The notes: generated from the sequence alone by a model not told the origin. A stretch of 64,000 bases of DNA from Chloroflexota bacterium (GCA_029262735.1 JAJCYY010000001.1:1-64000), one strand, 5' to 3'; shown: positions 27,770-37,149, counted from the first letter of the stretch. Numbers and translations are program-made.

Positions 27770-28840
27770 ATGGCCGAGGACACGATCAGAGTCGGATTTG
27801 TCGGTGCGGGCGCCAATACGGCGCGTAGACATATACCCGGCTTGCGAGAGCAGCCGGGAGTGGAACTCGCAGGGGTTGCGAATCGGTCACTAGCCTCCAG
27901 TCAGCGAGTCTGCGACGAATATGAGATTGCGAAAGCGTACGAAGACTGGGTCGACCTGATCGACGATGACGATATCGACGCGATCAGCATTGGCACATGG
28001 CCTTACATGCACCGGACGCTGACGCTCGCCGCGCTTGACGCCGGAAAGCATGTGCTCTGTGAAGCGCGTATGGCGATGGACGCGTCGGAAGCACATGAGA
28101 TGCTTGATGCGTCGAGGGCAAACCCTGACCTGGTGACACAGATCGTGCCATCACCTCAGATCATGCCAATAGAGCGTCATCTAATCGATCTGATTACCGA
28201 GGGTTATGTTGGAGATGTGCTCCACGTCGATGCACGGGTGTTCACCGACAGGAACTGGCCGGACACGGACGCTCCGGTCCACTGGCGACACGACCGGGAT
28301 CTGTCCGGTAATAACGCTATGACGATGGGCATCTGGTACGAACTGTTGATGCGCCTGGTTGGCCGGGCCTCGTCGGTTCAAGCACAGGCGCAGACGATAG
28401 TGAAGCACCGCAAGAGCGCCGACGGACTTCGTACAGAGATGACAATCCCCGATCAACTGGACGTACTGTGGTCACTCGCGGGTGGTGGCACTGTGAACAT
28501 GTCCGTTTCGACGACACTCGGCTCGTTCCAGCCGCCGTTCGACCTCTGGGTTTTCGGCGACAAGGGAACACTGCACATCGACGCGCCTGACTTCTCGCAA
28601 ACTGGCCTGAGCGACCTGAGGATCACCGGCGGCAAGCGCGGTGATTCTGAGATGAGCGTGATTGAGGTGCCGCCTGAAAAGGTCGGAGCCTGGCGAGTCG
28701 AGGAGGAGTTCGTCAACGCGATTCGTGGCGTTGAGCCTGTGACCCGGACAAACTTCGCCGACGGCGTGAAGTACATGGAGTTCACGGACGCGGTTCAAGA
28801 ATCCTGGCAATCCGGTTCCCGGGTCAACCTGCCTCTTTAA
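27770..28840 (+). CDS. Gfo/Idh/MocA family oxidoreductase
   Basis: The 356-residue protein has an N-terminal Rossmann fold (IRVGFVGAGANTARRHIPGL) and the C-terminal Gfo/Idh substrate domain. The signature EKP loop, whose Lys takes part in catalysis in most members, reads LCEARMAMDASEAHEM, so the Lys is missing. The substrate half retains HWRHDRDLSGNNAMTMGIW. Start ATG 27770 follows AGGAG with a good spacer. It may be an altered dehydrogenase or a non-redox relative; the substrate is unknown. Confidence 0.85.
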   Translation: MAEDTIRVGFVGAGANTARRHIPGLREQPGVELAGVANRSLASSQRVCDEYEIAKAYEDWVDLIDDDDIDAISIGTWPYMHRTLTLAALDAGKHVLCEARMAMDASEAHEMLDASRANPDLVTQIVPSPQIMPIERHLIDLITEGYVGDVLHVDARVFTDRNWPDTDAPVHWRHDRDLSGNNAMTMGIWYELLMRLVGRASSVQAQAQTIVKHRKSADGLRTEMTIPDQLDVLWSLAGGGTVNMSVSTTLGSFQPPFDLWVFGDKGTLHIDAPDFSQTGLSDLRITGGKRGDSEMSVIEVPPEKVGAWRVEEEFVNAIRGVEPVTRTNFADGVKYMEFTDAVQESWQSGSRVNLPL

Positions 28841-28889
28841 TCAATTCGCGGACGCGTTTACCTGAGAGATCGTCCGAGTGCGCACGCCG

Positions 28890-28906
28890 CGGCTTTGGAA
28901 AAGCCG
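28890..28906. terminator. hairpin between convergent oxidoreductase and antiporter genes
   Basis: CGGCTTT at 28890-28896 pairs with AAAGCCG at 28900-28906 (7 bp, 3-base loop). It sits 50 bases after the oxidoreductase stop and about 185 bases after the full-length antiporter-rhodanese stop. A T-run is lacking, so efficiency is uncertain. No well-supported gene lies in 28841-29089. Confidence 0.4.
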
Positions 28907-29089
28907 AAGACGTAACCAAGAATTCGCCTGACAACTGGCAAGGCTCCTGCATCGGTGCCGTCCGCTGGAACCGTCGCCACACTTTTTTGAGAATCTGAAC
29001 GATGCTCCAACCAGGAGCTCCTTTCGGGCGGGTAGATTTCGGCCCAGCCTTCTCTTTGATGCACTCGCCCATCCGGGCACTGTAAGTAT

Positions 29090-30709
29090 CTAAAGCCTGT
29101 CGAAGGCCGCGACAACCCCTGGCTCCTGCTCGAGTCTCGCCTCCTCAATACCATACTCACTGCGCCATTCATTGAAACCGCCGATTAGGGCGAATGCATC
29201 CCAGCCAAGCTGCCGTAGTTCGTGCGCCACACGGGCGCTGGTAGCTTCATCCTGTCAGGTGCAGTAGGCGACGACTGACCGGTCTGGTTTCTTGCCACGT
29301 GCCCAGTCTGTTACCTGGTCCGCCGGTACACGCACGTCACCCGGCAACCGTCCTCCATCGTGCTCGTAGCTCATGCGTGATCTGACATCGAGAATAACCG
29401 GTGGCGCGCTCCCGGAAAGTTGTTGATGTAGCGCATCGACGCTGATTCGAGGAACGCCTTCTTCGTGATCCTGGAAAATCCCCGCAGCGTCAGATTCACG
29501 CTCTTCTTCGTGCACAGAGTCTCGAATGCGTCTTGCATACCAGGCCGTAAGTGGAGTTGCGCTCGCTCCGTGCAGCACGGTTGAGACAAGGACCACCAGT
29601 CCGACAACCGCCAGTAACAGTTCGGAATCATCGAGATTGGCCTGAACGACCAGTAGTGCAAGTAAAAGGGAGTTTAGCCCTCGTGGGCCGAACCAACTGA
29701 TGAAGCCGCGCGCCTCCCAGCTCATCTTTGCTCGCAGCAGAACGAGACCAAGCGAAAGGGGGCGGATTACAAATATGACGAGGGCCGCAAGACCGAGTGT
29801 GGGCCAAAGTGGAGCGTCTGGCAGGACGCCCGAGAGCACGATGCCGAATAGAACGAACGACAGCAACATGGCCATCTCGGAAGTGACTTCACCGTACTCG
29901 AGGAAGCAGTCACAAAGACTCTGGTTGAGCAGAACGACAGCGAGTCCGGCTGCAAATGCCGCCAGGAACCCATCGCCCCCGACCGCCGTTCCTGCGGCGT
30001 AGGCACCCAGGACGATTCCAAGTCCGTACAGCGACTGCAGTTCCCGACGAATCGGCGTTTTCTTGTCAATCTGGAACATGGCCCATGAGCCTGCGCCGCC
30101 GATCGCAAAACCGAGCGCGGGTCCTAGCACAAGCAATTTCGCGAGAAACGACGACCAGCCGCCGAAGGAACTGCTTGCGGAGCCGGCGATTGCGATCAAA
30201 ATGAGGACGGTGGGAAGCACCACGATATCGTTCATTCCTGCCTCGATCCGCAGTGCCTGTCGGATCGAGCGGGGAATACGGGTATCGCGGATCAACTCAC
30301 GCAACACTACCGGGTCTGTCGAAGCCAGGATTGCTCCTCCCATGAACGCCAGCAATACCGGAACTCCGATGAGCCAGCTGATGGAGCCTGCGCCGAGCGT
30401 GATGATGATTATCGTTCCGGGGCCAAGAACGAGCACAGGGACGAGCCAGCGGGCGCGCAGCTCCTCTACCTGGAGTTTTACAGCGTCGAGGAAAAGTACC
30501 AGGGCCAATGTGAGTGTGGCGACGATCTCGAGTACCGGCGAATGCGTGTCCATCTCGATCAGGCTAAGACCACCTTCGCCAATCGCCAGTCCCAGCAACA
30601 GGAACAGGAACGCAAACGAGAGCGGAGATCGGTCAACCAGCCCGGAGATAAGCGGCGTCGCCAGTAGAACAATGGCGATAAGCGCGAATCCGGCAACGAT
30701 GTCGTTCAT
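29090..30709 (-). CDS. Na+/H+ antiporter fused to rhodanese domain, probable selenoprotein (Sec485)
   Basis: The first 400 residues form a CPA1-type cation/proton antiporter with about 12 helices; the ion-site stretch is ILASTDPVVLRELI, followed by IEAGMNDIVVLP. A cytoplasmic rhodanese domain follows (VILDVRSRMSYEHDGGRLPG). Its active loop reads SVVAYCT then TGA (29257-29255, codon 485), then QDEATSARVAHELRQLGWDA and FALIGGFNEWR, ending at TAG 29092-29090 after 54 more residues. Relatives read YCTCPNEATSARVA, so the TGA replaces the catalytic Cys. Stopping at TGA would leave a rhodanese without its active site and C-terminal helices. A GCGCC/GGCGC hairpin lies 16 nt after the TGA. Full product 539 residues. 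Confidence 0.87.
29224..29238 (-). other. candidate bacterial SECIS hairpin in the antiporter-rhodanese gene
   Basis: On the mRNA, 16 nt after the TGA, GCGCC pairs with GGCGC around the loop CGTGT. The loop begins 21 nt after the TGA, and G is one of its first two bases, both as expected for bacterial SECIS elements. A weaker outer pairing AAGCT/AGCTT can enclose it. The CGUG loop core is shared with the hairpin in the DUF3179 gene. Confidence 0.55.
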
Positions 30710-30767
30710 ATGCCGATTGTACTTGCCAGTGCAACTACAGGCCGCGCCAAGCCTGCTTCAGTCAACG

Positions 30768-31997
30768 TCACACCTGATCCTGCCCCGGTACCTTCGGTTG
30801 GTAGTAGTGCGCCACCTTCTGTCCCGGGTCAACAAATCCTGCCCAGTTCCAGTCACGGGCCTCGTCTGTCACCTGAACATGAACATCCGGCCTGTCGAGC
30901 ACCTCGTCCTTGAGCCGGGTGCCGAGGCCGGGCTCCTCAGAGGCGTGAAGATAGCCGTCTCTGATATCCAGTCCAGGCTCAACGAAGTTGTCGTACCAGC
31001 CGCGGTAGTAGGCGCGGTTGGTCTCCTGGATGATCACATTCGGGCATGACATTGAGATGTGCGAGCACGCAAAAACGTTGACCGGACCTGTCCAGTCATG
31101 CGGAGCGACTGGCGTCTGATACGTCTCTGCGAGTGCGGCAATCTTCTTCGTCTCGGTGATCCCGCCGGTCCAGATAAGGTCCGGCATTACGATCTCAGCG
31201 GCACCTCTTTCAATGAACTCACGGAAGTGCCACTTGGATATCAACCGCTCGGCTGCGCAGATGGTTGTTGATGTTTCAGCCGCAAGCTTGACGTGCGTTT
31301 CTACGTTAACTGGCCGAATCATCTCCTCCTGCCAGAAGATGTCATACTCCTCCATCGCTTTCACAATTCGGACGGCGGGCGCAAGCTGCCACAGTCCTCC
31401 ACCATCGTGAGCAATCTCAATCTGGTCACCAAGTGCTTTACGCACCCTGGCAAGTGGCTTCAGAGCTTCCGTAATTTGCTTCGAGCTGACGAAATTGCCG
31501 CCCGTAGCTTCACCAGTCTCAGCCATGTAGTAGGACTTCATCACGGTGATACCTTCGTCGATCAAGCTCTGTGCGAGACCAACCGGATCGCGTCGCTCGA
31601 ACTCGTTGTCCTGAATGTCACCGTAGCTGCCGATGGTGTTGTAGATACGAACTCTGTCTCGTACTTTGCCACCGAGCATGTTGTATATCGGTTGTTCAGC
31701 CGCCTGGCCGGCAATATCCCAGAGCGCAATATCCAGCGCCGAGAGGGCGCGGAACTCTGCTCCCGCGTAACCGAATCCTTCGACCATGCTGAACATTTGC
31801 GACCAGATGCCCTCACGGTTCATCGGATCCTGGCCGATGATGCTCGGAGCGTAGATCTCATGGATAACAGCCGAGACTGCACGTGGCAGATACCAGGTCT
31901 CTCCGAGGCCTATGAATCCGGCGTCGGTGTGAACTCGAACCCACATCACATGCCAGAACTCATCAACATGAATTGTCTCGACCTTCGTGATCTTCAT
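30768..31997 (-). CDS. mandelate racemase/muconate lactonizing (enolase superfamily) enzyme
   Basis: The 409-residue protein has the N-terminal capping domain (MKITKVETIHVDEFW, GFIGLGETWY) and a C-terminal barrel. Metal ligands fit EIAHDGGGLW (Asp), IFWQEEMIRP (Glu) and TICAAERLIS (Glu); a catalytic Lys fits GITVMKSYYM, and a His fits VAPHDWTGPV. The His-containing barrel suggests a sugar-acid dehydratase or racemase. Marine SAR202 genomes are known for many members of this superfamily. Position beside an aldolase and a mannonate-dehydratase-like gene supports sugar-acid catabolism. Confidence 0.88.
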   Translation of the reverse strand: MKITKVETIHVDEFWHVMWVRVHTDAGFIGLGETWYLPRAVSAVIHEIYAPSIIGQDPMNREGIWSQMFSMVEGFGYAGAEFRALSALDIALWDIAGQAAEQPIYNMLGGKVRDRVRIYNTIGSYGDIQDNEFERRDPVGLAQSLIDEGITVMKSYYMAETGEATGGNFVSSKQITEALKPLARVRKALGDQIEIAHDGGGLWQLAPAVRIVKAMEEYDIFWQEEMIRPVNVETHVKLAAETSTTICAAERLISKWHFREFIERGAAEIVMPDLIWTGGITETKKIAALAETYQTPVAPHDWTGPVNVFACSHISMSCPNVIIQETNRAYYRGWYDNFVEPGLDIRDGYLHASEEPGLGTRLKDEVLDRPDVHVQVTDEARDWNWAGFVDPGQKVAHYYQPKVPGQDQV

Positions 31998-32129
31998 CTA
32001 CTCGCCCGTTCATTTGTTGTGAGGCAGCAGCATAGCTCAAACAGGAGACTCTCTAACGAGTTTCAATTATCGGCTTGAGTGAACAGCTTCGGGATCGTCT
32101 AAGGCGTGCTGTACCGGCCGACCAGTAGA

Positions 32130-33443
32130 TCAGTTCACTGGAGTAGGGGCACTGGCCTCTGCGTCTGGATCCTCTGCCCGTTCCGGATCAAATTCGGGAT
32201 CAGGCGGCACGTGCAGCGATTTGACCAGCGGTCCAAACGTCAATCCCTGGACGACGATCGAAAACACTACGACGATATACGTGGCGGTGACAAGCACATC
32301 ACGAAATTCCGATTGAGGGAGAGATAGTGCCAGCGCGATAGAGATCCCGCCGCGCAATCCACCCCATGTCATGATGCGAATCGCGCCATCGCTGAAAACT
32401 CTGCTGGAGGTCAGTCGGATCAGCGAGATCGGCACGGCAACACTGACAAACCGGGCAAATAGCATTATCGGAATTGCAAGAAGTCCAAGCCGTATGGCTG
32501 CCGATGTGACGCTGATTATCAACACCTCTAGCCCAATGAGGATAAACAGGGCGGCGTTCAGCACAGAGTCCACGAGTTCCCAGAACGTATCCAGGTGATC
32601 TCGTGTGAGTGTGGACATCGCAAGTTGGCGTGCTCGATTGCCGATGAATATTCCTGCGACAACGATGGCAATTGGGCCAGAGACGTGTATGGCGACCGCA
32701 AGGGCATACCCGCCAGTAACAAGAGCGAGCGTCAGCAATAGTTCGGTCGCGTAGTCGTCTAGTGACTTCATCAAGTAGTAAGTGATAAAGCCCAACACCA
32801 ATCCAAGCACTGCGCCCCCGACGGCCTCCTCGAGAAGGAACAAGGAGACGTTTCCGAATGTCGGGCTGGTGTGACCTTCGACTGTCTCGAGGATTGTCAG
32901 GAAGACCACGACCGCAATTCCGTCGTTGAAAAGGGATTCGCCCGCTATCTTTGTCTCAAGGCTCTTGGGCGCCTTTACTCCCTTGAGTATCCCCAGGACG
33001 GCAATCGGATCGGTCGGCGCTATCAGCGCTCCGAACAGGAGTGCCCAGGGGTACGGCAGGTCAAATCCGATCAGATCGGCGCCGAGCCAGAACAGGGTGC
33101 CGGTAATGAATGTGGCGCCTGCAACACCGGCCGTCGCCATGATCGTTATTGGCAGTTTCTGCCGTCTGAGGCGTTCGAGGTCCACATGGAGCGCCCCGGC
33201 GAATAGCAGAAAAGCCAGCATTCCGTTGAGGACGACCTCTTCAAAATTGATGGCCTCGACGATGCCTGATGCATCGGTAAGCGAAACGACATCGAGTTCA
33301 CCGAGCAGAATGACAACTAGTGAGCCGGCGAGTGAGATTACAAGCAACCCGACTGTTGGAGGCCACTTTAGATAGCGAGTGTTGATGTAACTCGCCAGTG
33401 CGGCCGCGACGATGATGGCGGCAAGCGCCTGAAAAAAGGTCAT
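32130..33443 (-). CDS. CPA1-type Na+/H+ antiporter (NhaP-like)
   Basis: The 437-residue protein has about 12 helices. Ion-site motifs are GALIAPTDPIAVLGILK (Asp-Pro helix) and IAGESLFNDGIAVVVFL, typical of NhaP/YjcE exchangers; LRGGISIALALSLP is the conserved late helix. The C-terminus is short and hydrophilic (DPDAEASAPTPVN), without a regulatory domain. It exports Na+ in exchange for protons and, with the sodium-pumping decarboxylase, fits life at high salt. Confidence 0.9.
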   Translation of the reverse strand: MTFFQALAAIIVAAALASYINTRYLKWPPTVGLLVISLAGSLVVILLGELDVVSLTDASGIVEAINFEEVVLNGMLAFLLFAGALHVDLERLRRQKLPITIMATAGVAGATFITGTLFWLGADLIGFDLPYPWALLFGALIAPTDPIAVLGILKGVKAPKSLETKIAGESLFNDGIAVVVFLTILETVEGHTSPTFGNVSLFLLEEAVGGAVLGLVLGFITYYLMKSLDDYATELLLTLALVTGGYALAVAIHVSGPIAIVVAGIFIGNRARQLAMSTLTRDHLDTFWELVDSVLNAALFILIGLEVLIISVTSAAIRLGLLAIPIMLFARFVSVAVPISLIRLTSSRVFSDGAIRIMTWGGLRGGISIALALSLPQSEFRDVLVTATYIVVVFSIVVQGLTFGPLVKSLHVPPDPEFDPERAEDPDAEASAPTPVN

Positions 33444-33508
33444 GTTCTCACGTGAAACATTTCATCCGCGCCTATTCGAATGAGCAACCCGGACCAAAAA
33501 AACCGCGC

Positions 33509-34393
33509 CTAGACGGGCATGGTCCGTTTCGTGTACTCCCGTCCCATCTGGGCGGTATCCTCCCGATGCCCTGCCACCACTCTCACACCTTCGTCGATCT
33601 TAGCTTTAATGTCTTCAGGCGTGCAGCCGTCGAGGAACGGCAGTCCGTTCGCCTTGCAGGCATCCCGAACACGTTCACGCGCCTCAATAAGACGTGGGTC
33701 CATCGGCTTCGATGGGTCCCTCTGGATGCCGAATGACATATGAAGGTCGCCTGGACCCCATTCGGCGAACCCGATACCTGGGACCGTAAGGGTTTGCTCG
33801 ACGTTATTGAGTGCACGCACCGTCTCGATCTTTACGCCAAGCAGCAGTTCCCCGTCCGGATTGACCGGCCACGGATCACATCGGTCTACATATTCGTCTG
33901 CACTCACGCCCCACACCGGAGCAGACGTCGGCTGGGAACCGGTCCCTCGAGTGCCGCGCTCGAGCCCATAGCCGACGCCCTTCATATTGATCGGATAACG
34001 GCAGGACTCCACGAACGCCCGGACCGCATCCGGTGTCTCTGCCTGGCATAAAAGAATCCCATGGACACCTCTCGCAAGGACCTGACGGAACTGCCAGGCG
34101 TTGTAACGAATGTAATCTTCCGACGATCCTTCCACCGGGGTCTCGACAATAACCGGTGGGGTTCGGTGACCAGAATTTGTGGGTCCGCCATCGATCAGCC
34201 CCTGCATGTACTCGTCGAGACCTGCCATGTTGAAGGACCCGTGCTCCATGCCCACGTTGATGTAGTCAGCCCAGGTTTTGGCGTCCTTCTTTCCCTGTTC
34301 GTATGTCAGGACATGGCCTGTGTGACCACCATCGTAGTAGATTGGCTGATCGTCATTGAGCAGTTCTATTGCACGATTGATTCGGGTAGGCAT
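33509..34393 (-). CDS. HpcH/HpaI aldolase/citrate lyase family protein
   Basis: The 294-residue TIM barrel shows class II pyruvate aldolase features: a metal-site segment LLLGVKIETVRALNN with the conserved Glu, then GIGFAEWGPGDLHMSFG with the conserved Asp, and VRAFVESCRYPINMKGVGYG (20 residues) carrying the substrate-binding Arg/Gly segment. HpcH-type enzymes split 2-keto-3-deoxy acids to pyruvate and an aldehyde, which would complete the breakdown started by the nearby dehydratases. An insertion (PVEGSSEDYIRYNAWQFR) differs from classic HpcH. Confidence 0.85.
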   Translation of the reverse strand: MPTRINRAIELLNDDQPIYYDGGHTGHVLTYEQGKKDAKTWADYINVGMEHGSFNMAGLDEYMQGLIDGGPTNSGHRTPPVIVETPVEGSSEDYIRYNAWQFRQVLARGVHGILLCQAETPDAVRAFVESCRYPINMKGVGYGLERGTRGTGSQPTSAPVWGVSADEYVDRCDPWPVNPDGELLLGVKIETVRALNNVEQTLTVPGIGFAEWGPGDLHMSFGIQRDPSKPMDPRLIEARERVRDACKANGLPFLDGCTPEDIKAKIDEGVRVVAGHREDTAQMGREYTKRTMPV

Positions 34394-34614
34394 CTGCCGC
34401 TCTCCGCAAAAAAATCCGGTTGAAGGTCAGCAGACATTGACTGGCTGCGGGGCGATCTTAGCGCACTCGAAGTCAGATTGGTCGGTCTTTCTAATTGCGC
34501 AAGTTTTCCTTGTCTCGTGGGTCAGATGACATGCGAGGTTGCAACAGGCCCGATAGGCTAGTTGTCTGTTATGCGAGTCAACTCCACACGATGTCGAACT
34601 AAGTTTTCATCTCT

Positions 34615-35232
34615 ATGTTTTTCGCAAGCGCCAGGTGGCTGTTCAAACTTTCGATTCTCGGCGCTGTGATCCTGGTTGCGGCTTGCACACCACCGGCCGC
34701 TGAAAAACAGGACAAAAACTGGACCGACCCGAACGACCTCTTCGAAACATCTGACAGGATCATCGCTGCGCAGTTCATCGAGTCCACACTCGAGACCGTG
34801 CAGTTGATCGATTCGGTTACAGGTGCGATCGCGGGTGAAACAGAGGTGTTGTTCAGGCAGTTCGAGGTGTCGGATTCTCTCAAAGGCACCGCTGACGCGG
34901 ACGATCTTTTGTGGATCGCATTCGCGCCGGGCAAAGCAGGAGAACTGCTCGACGGCCTTGGCTCCGTTAAAGAATTCGTAGGTGGGCCGACATACCTGCT
35001 GTTCCTCAAGGGGCGTCTGAGACCTCTTGAGTACCCGGTCGAGTTTGGGGCGGTTTTGTGGACCGGAAATGGAGAGCCTTCGTTTGCGGAGATCTTCGGT
35101 GAACGTCTACTGTTCAGGGCCGAAGGAGCTTATGTCGATCTAATTCAGCGCGACGGGCGGACACTTCCAGATCCTCTTTCGGCGGCCCCGTTCACGCTGA
35201 CCTTGGAAGAAGTTCGAGCAGCAACGGACTAA
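34615..35232 (+). CDS. putative lipoprotein of unknown function
   Basis: The 205-residue protein starts with a basic, hydrophobic signal (RWLFKLSILGAVILVAAC) whose lipobox VAAC places the lipidated Cys at about residue 24. The mature part is mixed alpha/beta with no motif I recognise. It precedes surE by 55 bases on the same strand. No family assigned. Confidence 0.7.
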   Translation: MFFASARWLFKLSILGAVILVAACTPPAAEKQDKNWTDPNDLFETSDRIIAAQFIESTLETVQLIDSVTGAIAGETEVLFRQFEVSDSLKGTADADDLLWIAFAPGKAGELLDGLGSVKEFVGGPTYLLFLKGRLRPLEYPVEFGAVLWTGNGEPSFAEIFGERLLFRAEGAYVDLIQRDGRTLPDPLSAAPFTLTLEEVRAATD

Positions 35233-35287
35233 GGGTTCACACGATTCCGTAACGGGCACAGCCAAAACCAGTACGACTATTGACAAT

Positions 35288-36085
35288 ATGACCAAAAGAA
35301 TCCTTGTATCCAACGACGATGGGATCAACCACGACGCCCTCTGGGAGCTCGTCAGCGCAGTAAAGGACCTGGGCGACGTGGTGGTGTCGGCGCCTGACCG
35401 TAACTGCAGCGGGGTTGGAACAGCCATGACGCTGCACAATCCGGTCAGGGTCAGCGAGGTGCCAGGCCGTGTCGAAGGTGTCAGAGCTTATGCAGTCCAG
35501 GGGATGCCCGGCGATTCGGTTGTAGTTGGCCTGCGGGAGCTTGCCGACGGACCAGTCGACGCTGTGATCACAGGAATAAATCCTGGCAACAACGTCACCA
35601 CCAACGTTCTCGTGTCTGGAACACTTGGTGCTGCGTACGCAGGTCACCTGAATGGAGTGCCGGCCATGGCCGTATCGATTGGCTACGGTGTCGCACCAAC
35701 TGACCCTACTCTTCACGCAGCGACTCGGGCTGCCGTTGAGACGCTACTGGAAAGTCCAGATCAGGCGCTGGTCAATCTCAACTTTCCGTGGGCCGAGGAC
35801 TGGCCTCTCAAAGGAGCACGCATAACGTTTCCTGCGCCTCGAATCCTGGAAGACCGCGTTAAGAGCGATGTGATCGGCGCAGATCGCTTCTACTGGATAT
35901 ATCGAGAACTCGTCGATGGAGTAGATTTCGACTCGCTGCCAGATGATTGTGATGTGGCTGCACTCCGGGCAGGATTCGTGTCGGTCAACTCAATGGCCTG
36001 GCCGATCGATCGGCAGAGGGACGCTCCGCTCCTCGAGAAGATCACGGCACGCATCGAAGCAGTCGTTTCGCCTGGGTCCGCTTGA
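35288..36085 (+). CDS. surE: 5'/3'-nucleotidase SurE
   Basis: This 265-residue metal-dependent phosphatase acts on nucleoside monophosphates. The metal site is intact: ILVSNDDGINHDAL at about 5-18 (two Asp), SGVGTAMTLHNPV (Ser), and GINPGNNVTTNVLVSGTLGA (Asn). Length is normal. Linked genes downstream are NIPSNAP and MOSC on the same strand. Confidence 0.94.
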   Translation: MTKRILVSNDDGINHDALWELVSAVKDLGDVVVSAPDRNCSGVGTAMTLHNPVRVSEVPGRVEGVRAYAVQGMPGDSVVVGLRELADGPVDAVITGINPGNNVTTNVLVSGTLGAAYAGHLNGVPAMAVSIGYGVAPTDPTLHAATRAAVETLLESPDQALVNLNFPWAEDWPLKGARITFPAPRILEDRVKSDVIGADRFYWIYRELVDGVDFDSLPDDCDVAALRAGFVSVNSMAWPIDRQRDAPLLEKITARIEAVVSPGSA

Positions 36086-36171
36086 CGGCCCCAATCGAGA
36101 CGCACAGAATCGCAACGCAATCTCGCTGCCATTAATTGCTGCACCTGAACCTGCCTCAAAGGGAGTTGACC

Positions 36172-36498
36172 ATGCTGTACGAACTGCGGATCTACGAGTG
36201 CTACGCCGGAAAGCTGCCGGATCTGAACAACCGTTTTGCCAATCACACAATGAAGCTGTTTGAGAAGTACGGCATCGTCAACGTCGGATACTGGACAACT
36301 GATGTCGGTCCGAACAGCAACGAACTGACATACCTGCTTGGTTTCCGAGATGCAAATCACCGCATGGAGGCGTGGAATAGCTTCCGGGCGGACCCGGAAT
36401 GGCACAAAGTAGTTGAGGATTCTCACCGCGACGGACTCATCGTGAAGAACGTCCGAAACCAGATTCTGGTCCCAACTCCTTACTCGCCGATGCAATGA
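36172..36498 (+). CDS. NIPSNAP family protein
   Basis: The 108-residue dimeric ferredoxin-like fold protein has the typical LYELRIYECYAGKLPDLNNR start, then GYWTTDVGPNSNELTYLLGF and FRADPEWHKVVEDS. Function is unknown in bacteria. Start ATG 36172 is preceded by AAGGGAG at a good distance; a longer in-frame start upstream lacks similarity. Confidence 0.88.
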   Translation: MLYELRIYECYAGKLPDLNNRFANHTMKLFEKYGIVNVGYWTTDVGPNSNELTYLLGFRDANHRMEAWNSFRADPEWHKVVEDSHRDGLIVKNVRNQILVPTPYSPMQ

Positions 36499-36523
36499 AG
36501 GCCAATCTAATCCGGGGCTACCG

Positions 36524-37081
36524 ATGATCGAAAATTCCATGATCGGATCTGTGATCAGCGTATGCGCTAGTCCGCTTCACACGATGTCAAAACCCGTCCA
36601 GCCTGGCATTCGGCTCATTGATGGATCGGGTGTTGAGGGTGACGCTCACGCCAGCCCGACGGTGAAGCACCGCTCACGGGTCCGAATAGACCCATCGCAG
36701 CCAAATCTTCGGCAGGTCCATTTGCTCCACAGTGAGTTATTTGAGGAGTTGGAGCGATCCGGATTCGGTGTCAAACCGGGCCAGATGGGGGAGAACATCA
36801 CCACAGTAGGAATTGATCTGCTTGGGCTTGCCGAACACACAATGCTGCATATCGGCGAAAACGCCGTGATCAGGGTCACGGGATTACGCAACCCTTGCTC
36901 GCAACTTGACGGACTGCAACCCGGCCTGATGCAGGCGGTGCTGGACAAGGATGAGTCTGGCAATCTGATCCGCAAAGCGGGGATCATGGGCGTGGTGATA
37001 ACTGGCGGTGAAATCAAGTCGGGCGACCAGATAGTTGCTGAATCTCCGTCAGGACCTTTCACAGCGTTGGAGCCCGTCTGA
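36524..37081 (+). CDS. MOSC domain protein
   Basis: The 185-residue protein carries a single MOSC domain related to the molybdenum cofactor sulfurase C-terminus. Key stretches are GSGVEGDAHAS, RQVHLLHSELFEEL, GQMGENITTVGIDL, and the conserved Cys segment GLRNPCSQLDGL; GVVITGGEIKSGDQI closes the beta barrel. It probably binds molybdenum cofactor or a sulfur group. It stands 25 bases after the NIPSNAP gene. Confidence 0.88.
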   Translation: MIENSMIGSVISVCASPLHTMSKPVQPGIRLIDGSGVEGDAHASPTVKHRSRVRIDPSQPNLRQVHLLHSELFEELERSGFGVKPGQMGENITTVGIDLLGLAEHTMLHIGENAVIRVTGLRNPCSQLDGLQPGLMQAVLDKDESGNLIRKAGIMGVVITGGEIKSGDQIVAESPSGPFTALEPV

Positions 37082-37133
37082 TCACATTTCGGTGCCGGTT
37101 ATCCGAACTTCCTCGTCGAACTTCCATTTGCTG

Positions 37134-37149
37134 AAAGGAACCCCTGCTG
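37134..37149 (+). promoter_or_regulatory. ribosome binding site with CTG start for the MFS gene
   Basis: AAAGGA at 37134-37139 is followed after 7 bases by CTG (37147-37149). No ATG, GTG or TTG occurs in this frame between the upstream stop at 37131-37133 and an internal TTG at 37252, which lies inside the first membrane helix. Confidence 0.55.

Noticed and set aside
28824-29072. 82-residue minus-strand ORF after the antiporter gene
   Set aside because: No ribosome site, no recognised similarity, overlaps the end of the convergent oxidoreductase gene and spans a likely terminator hairpin.
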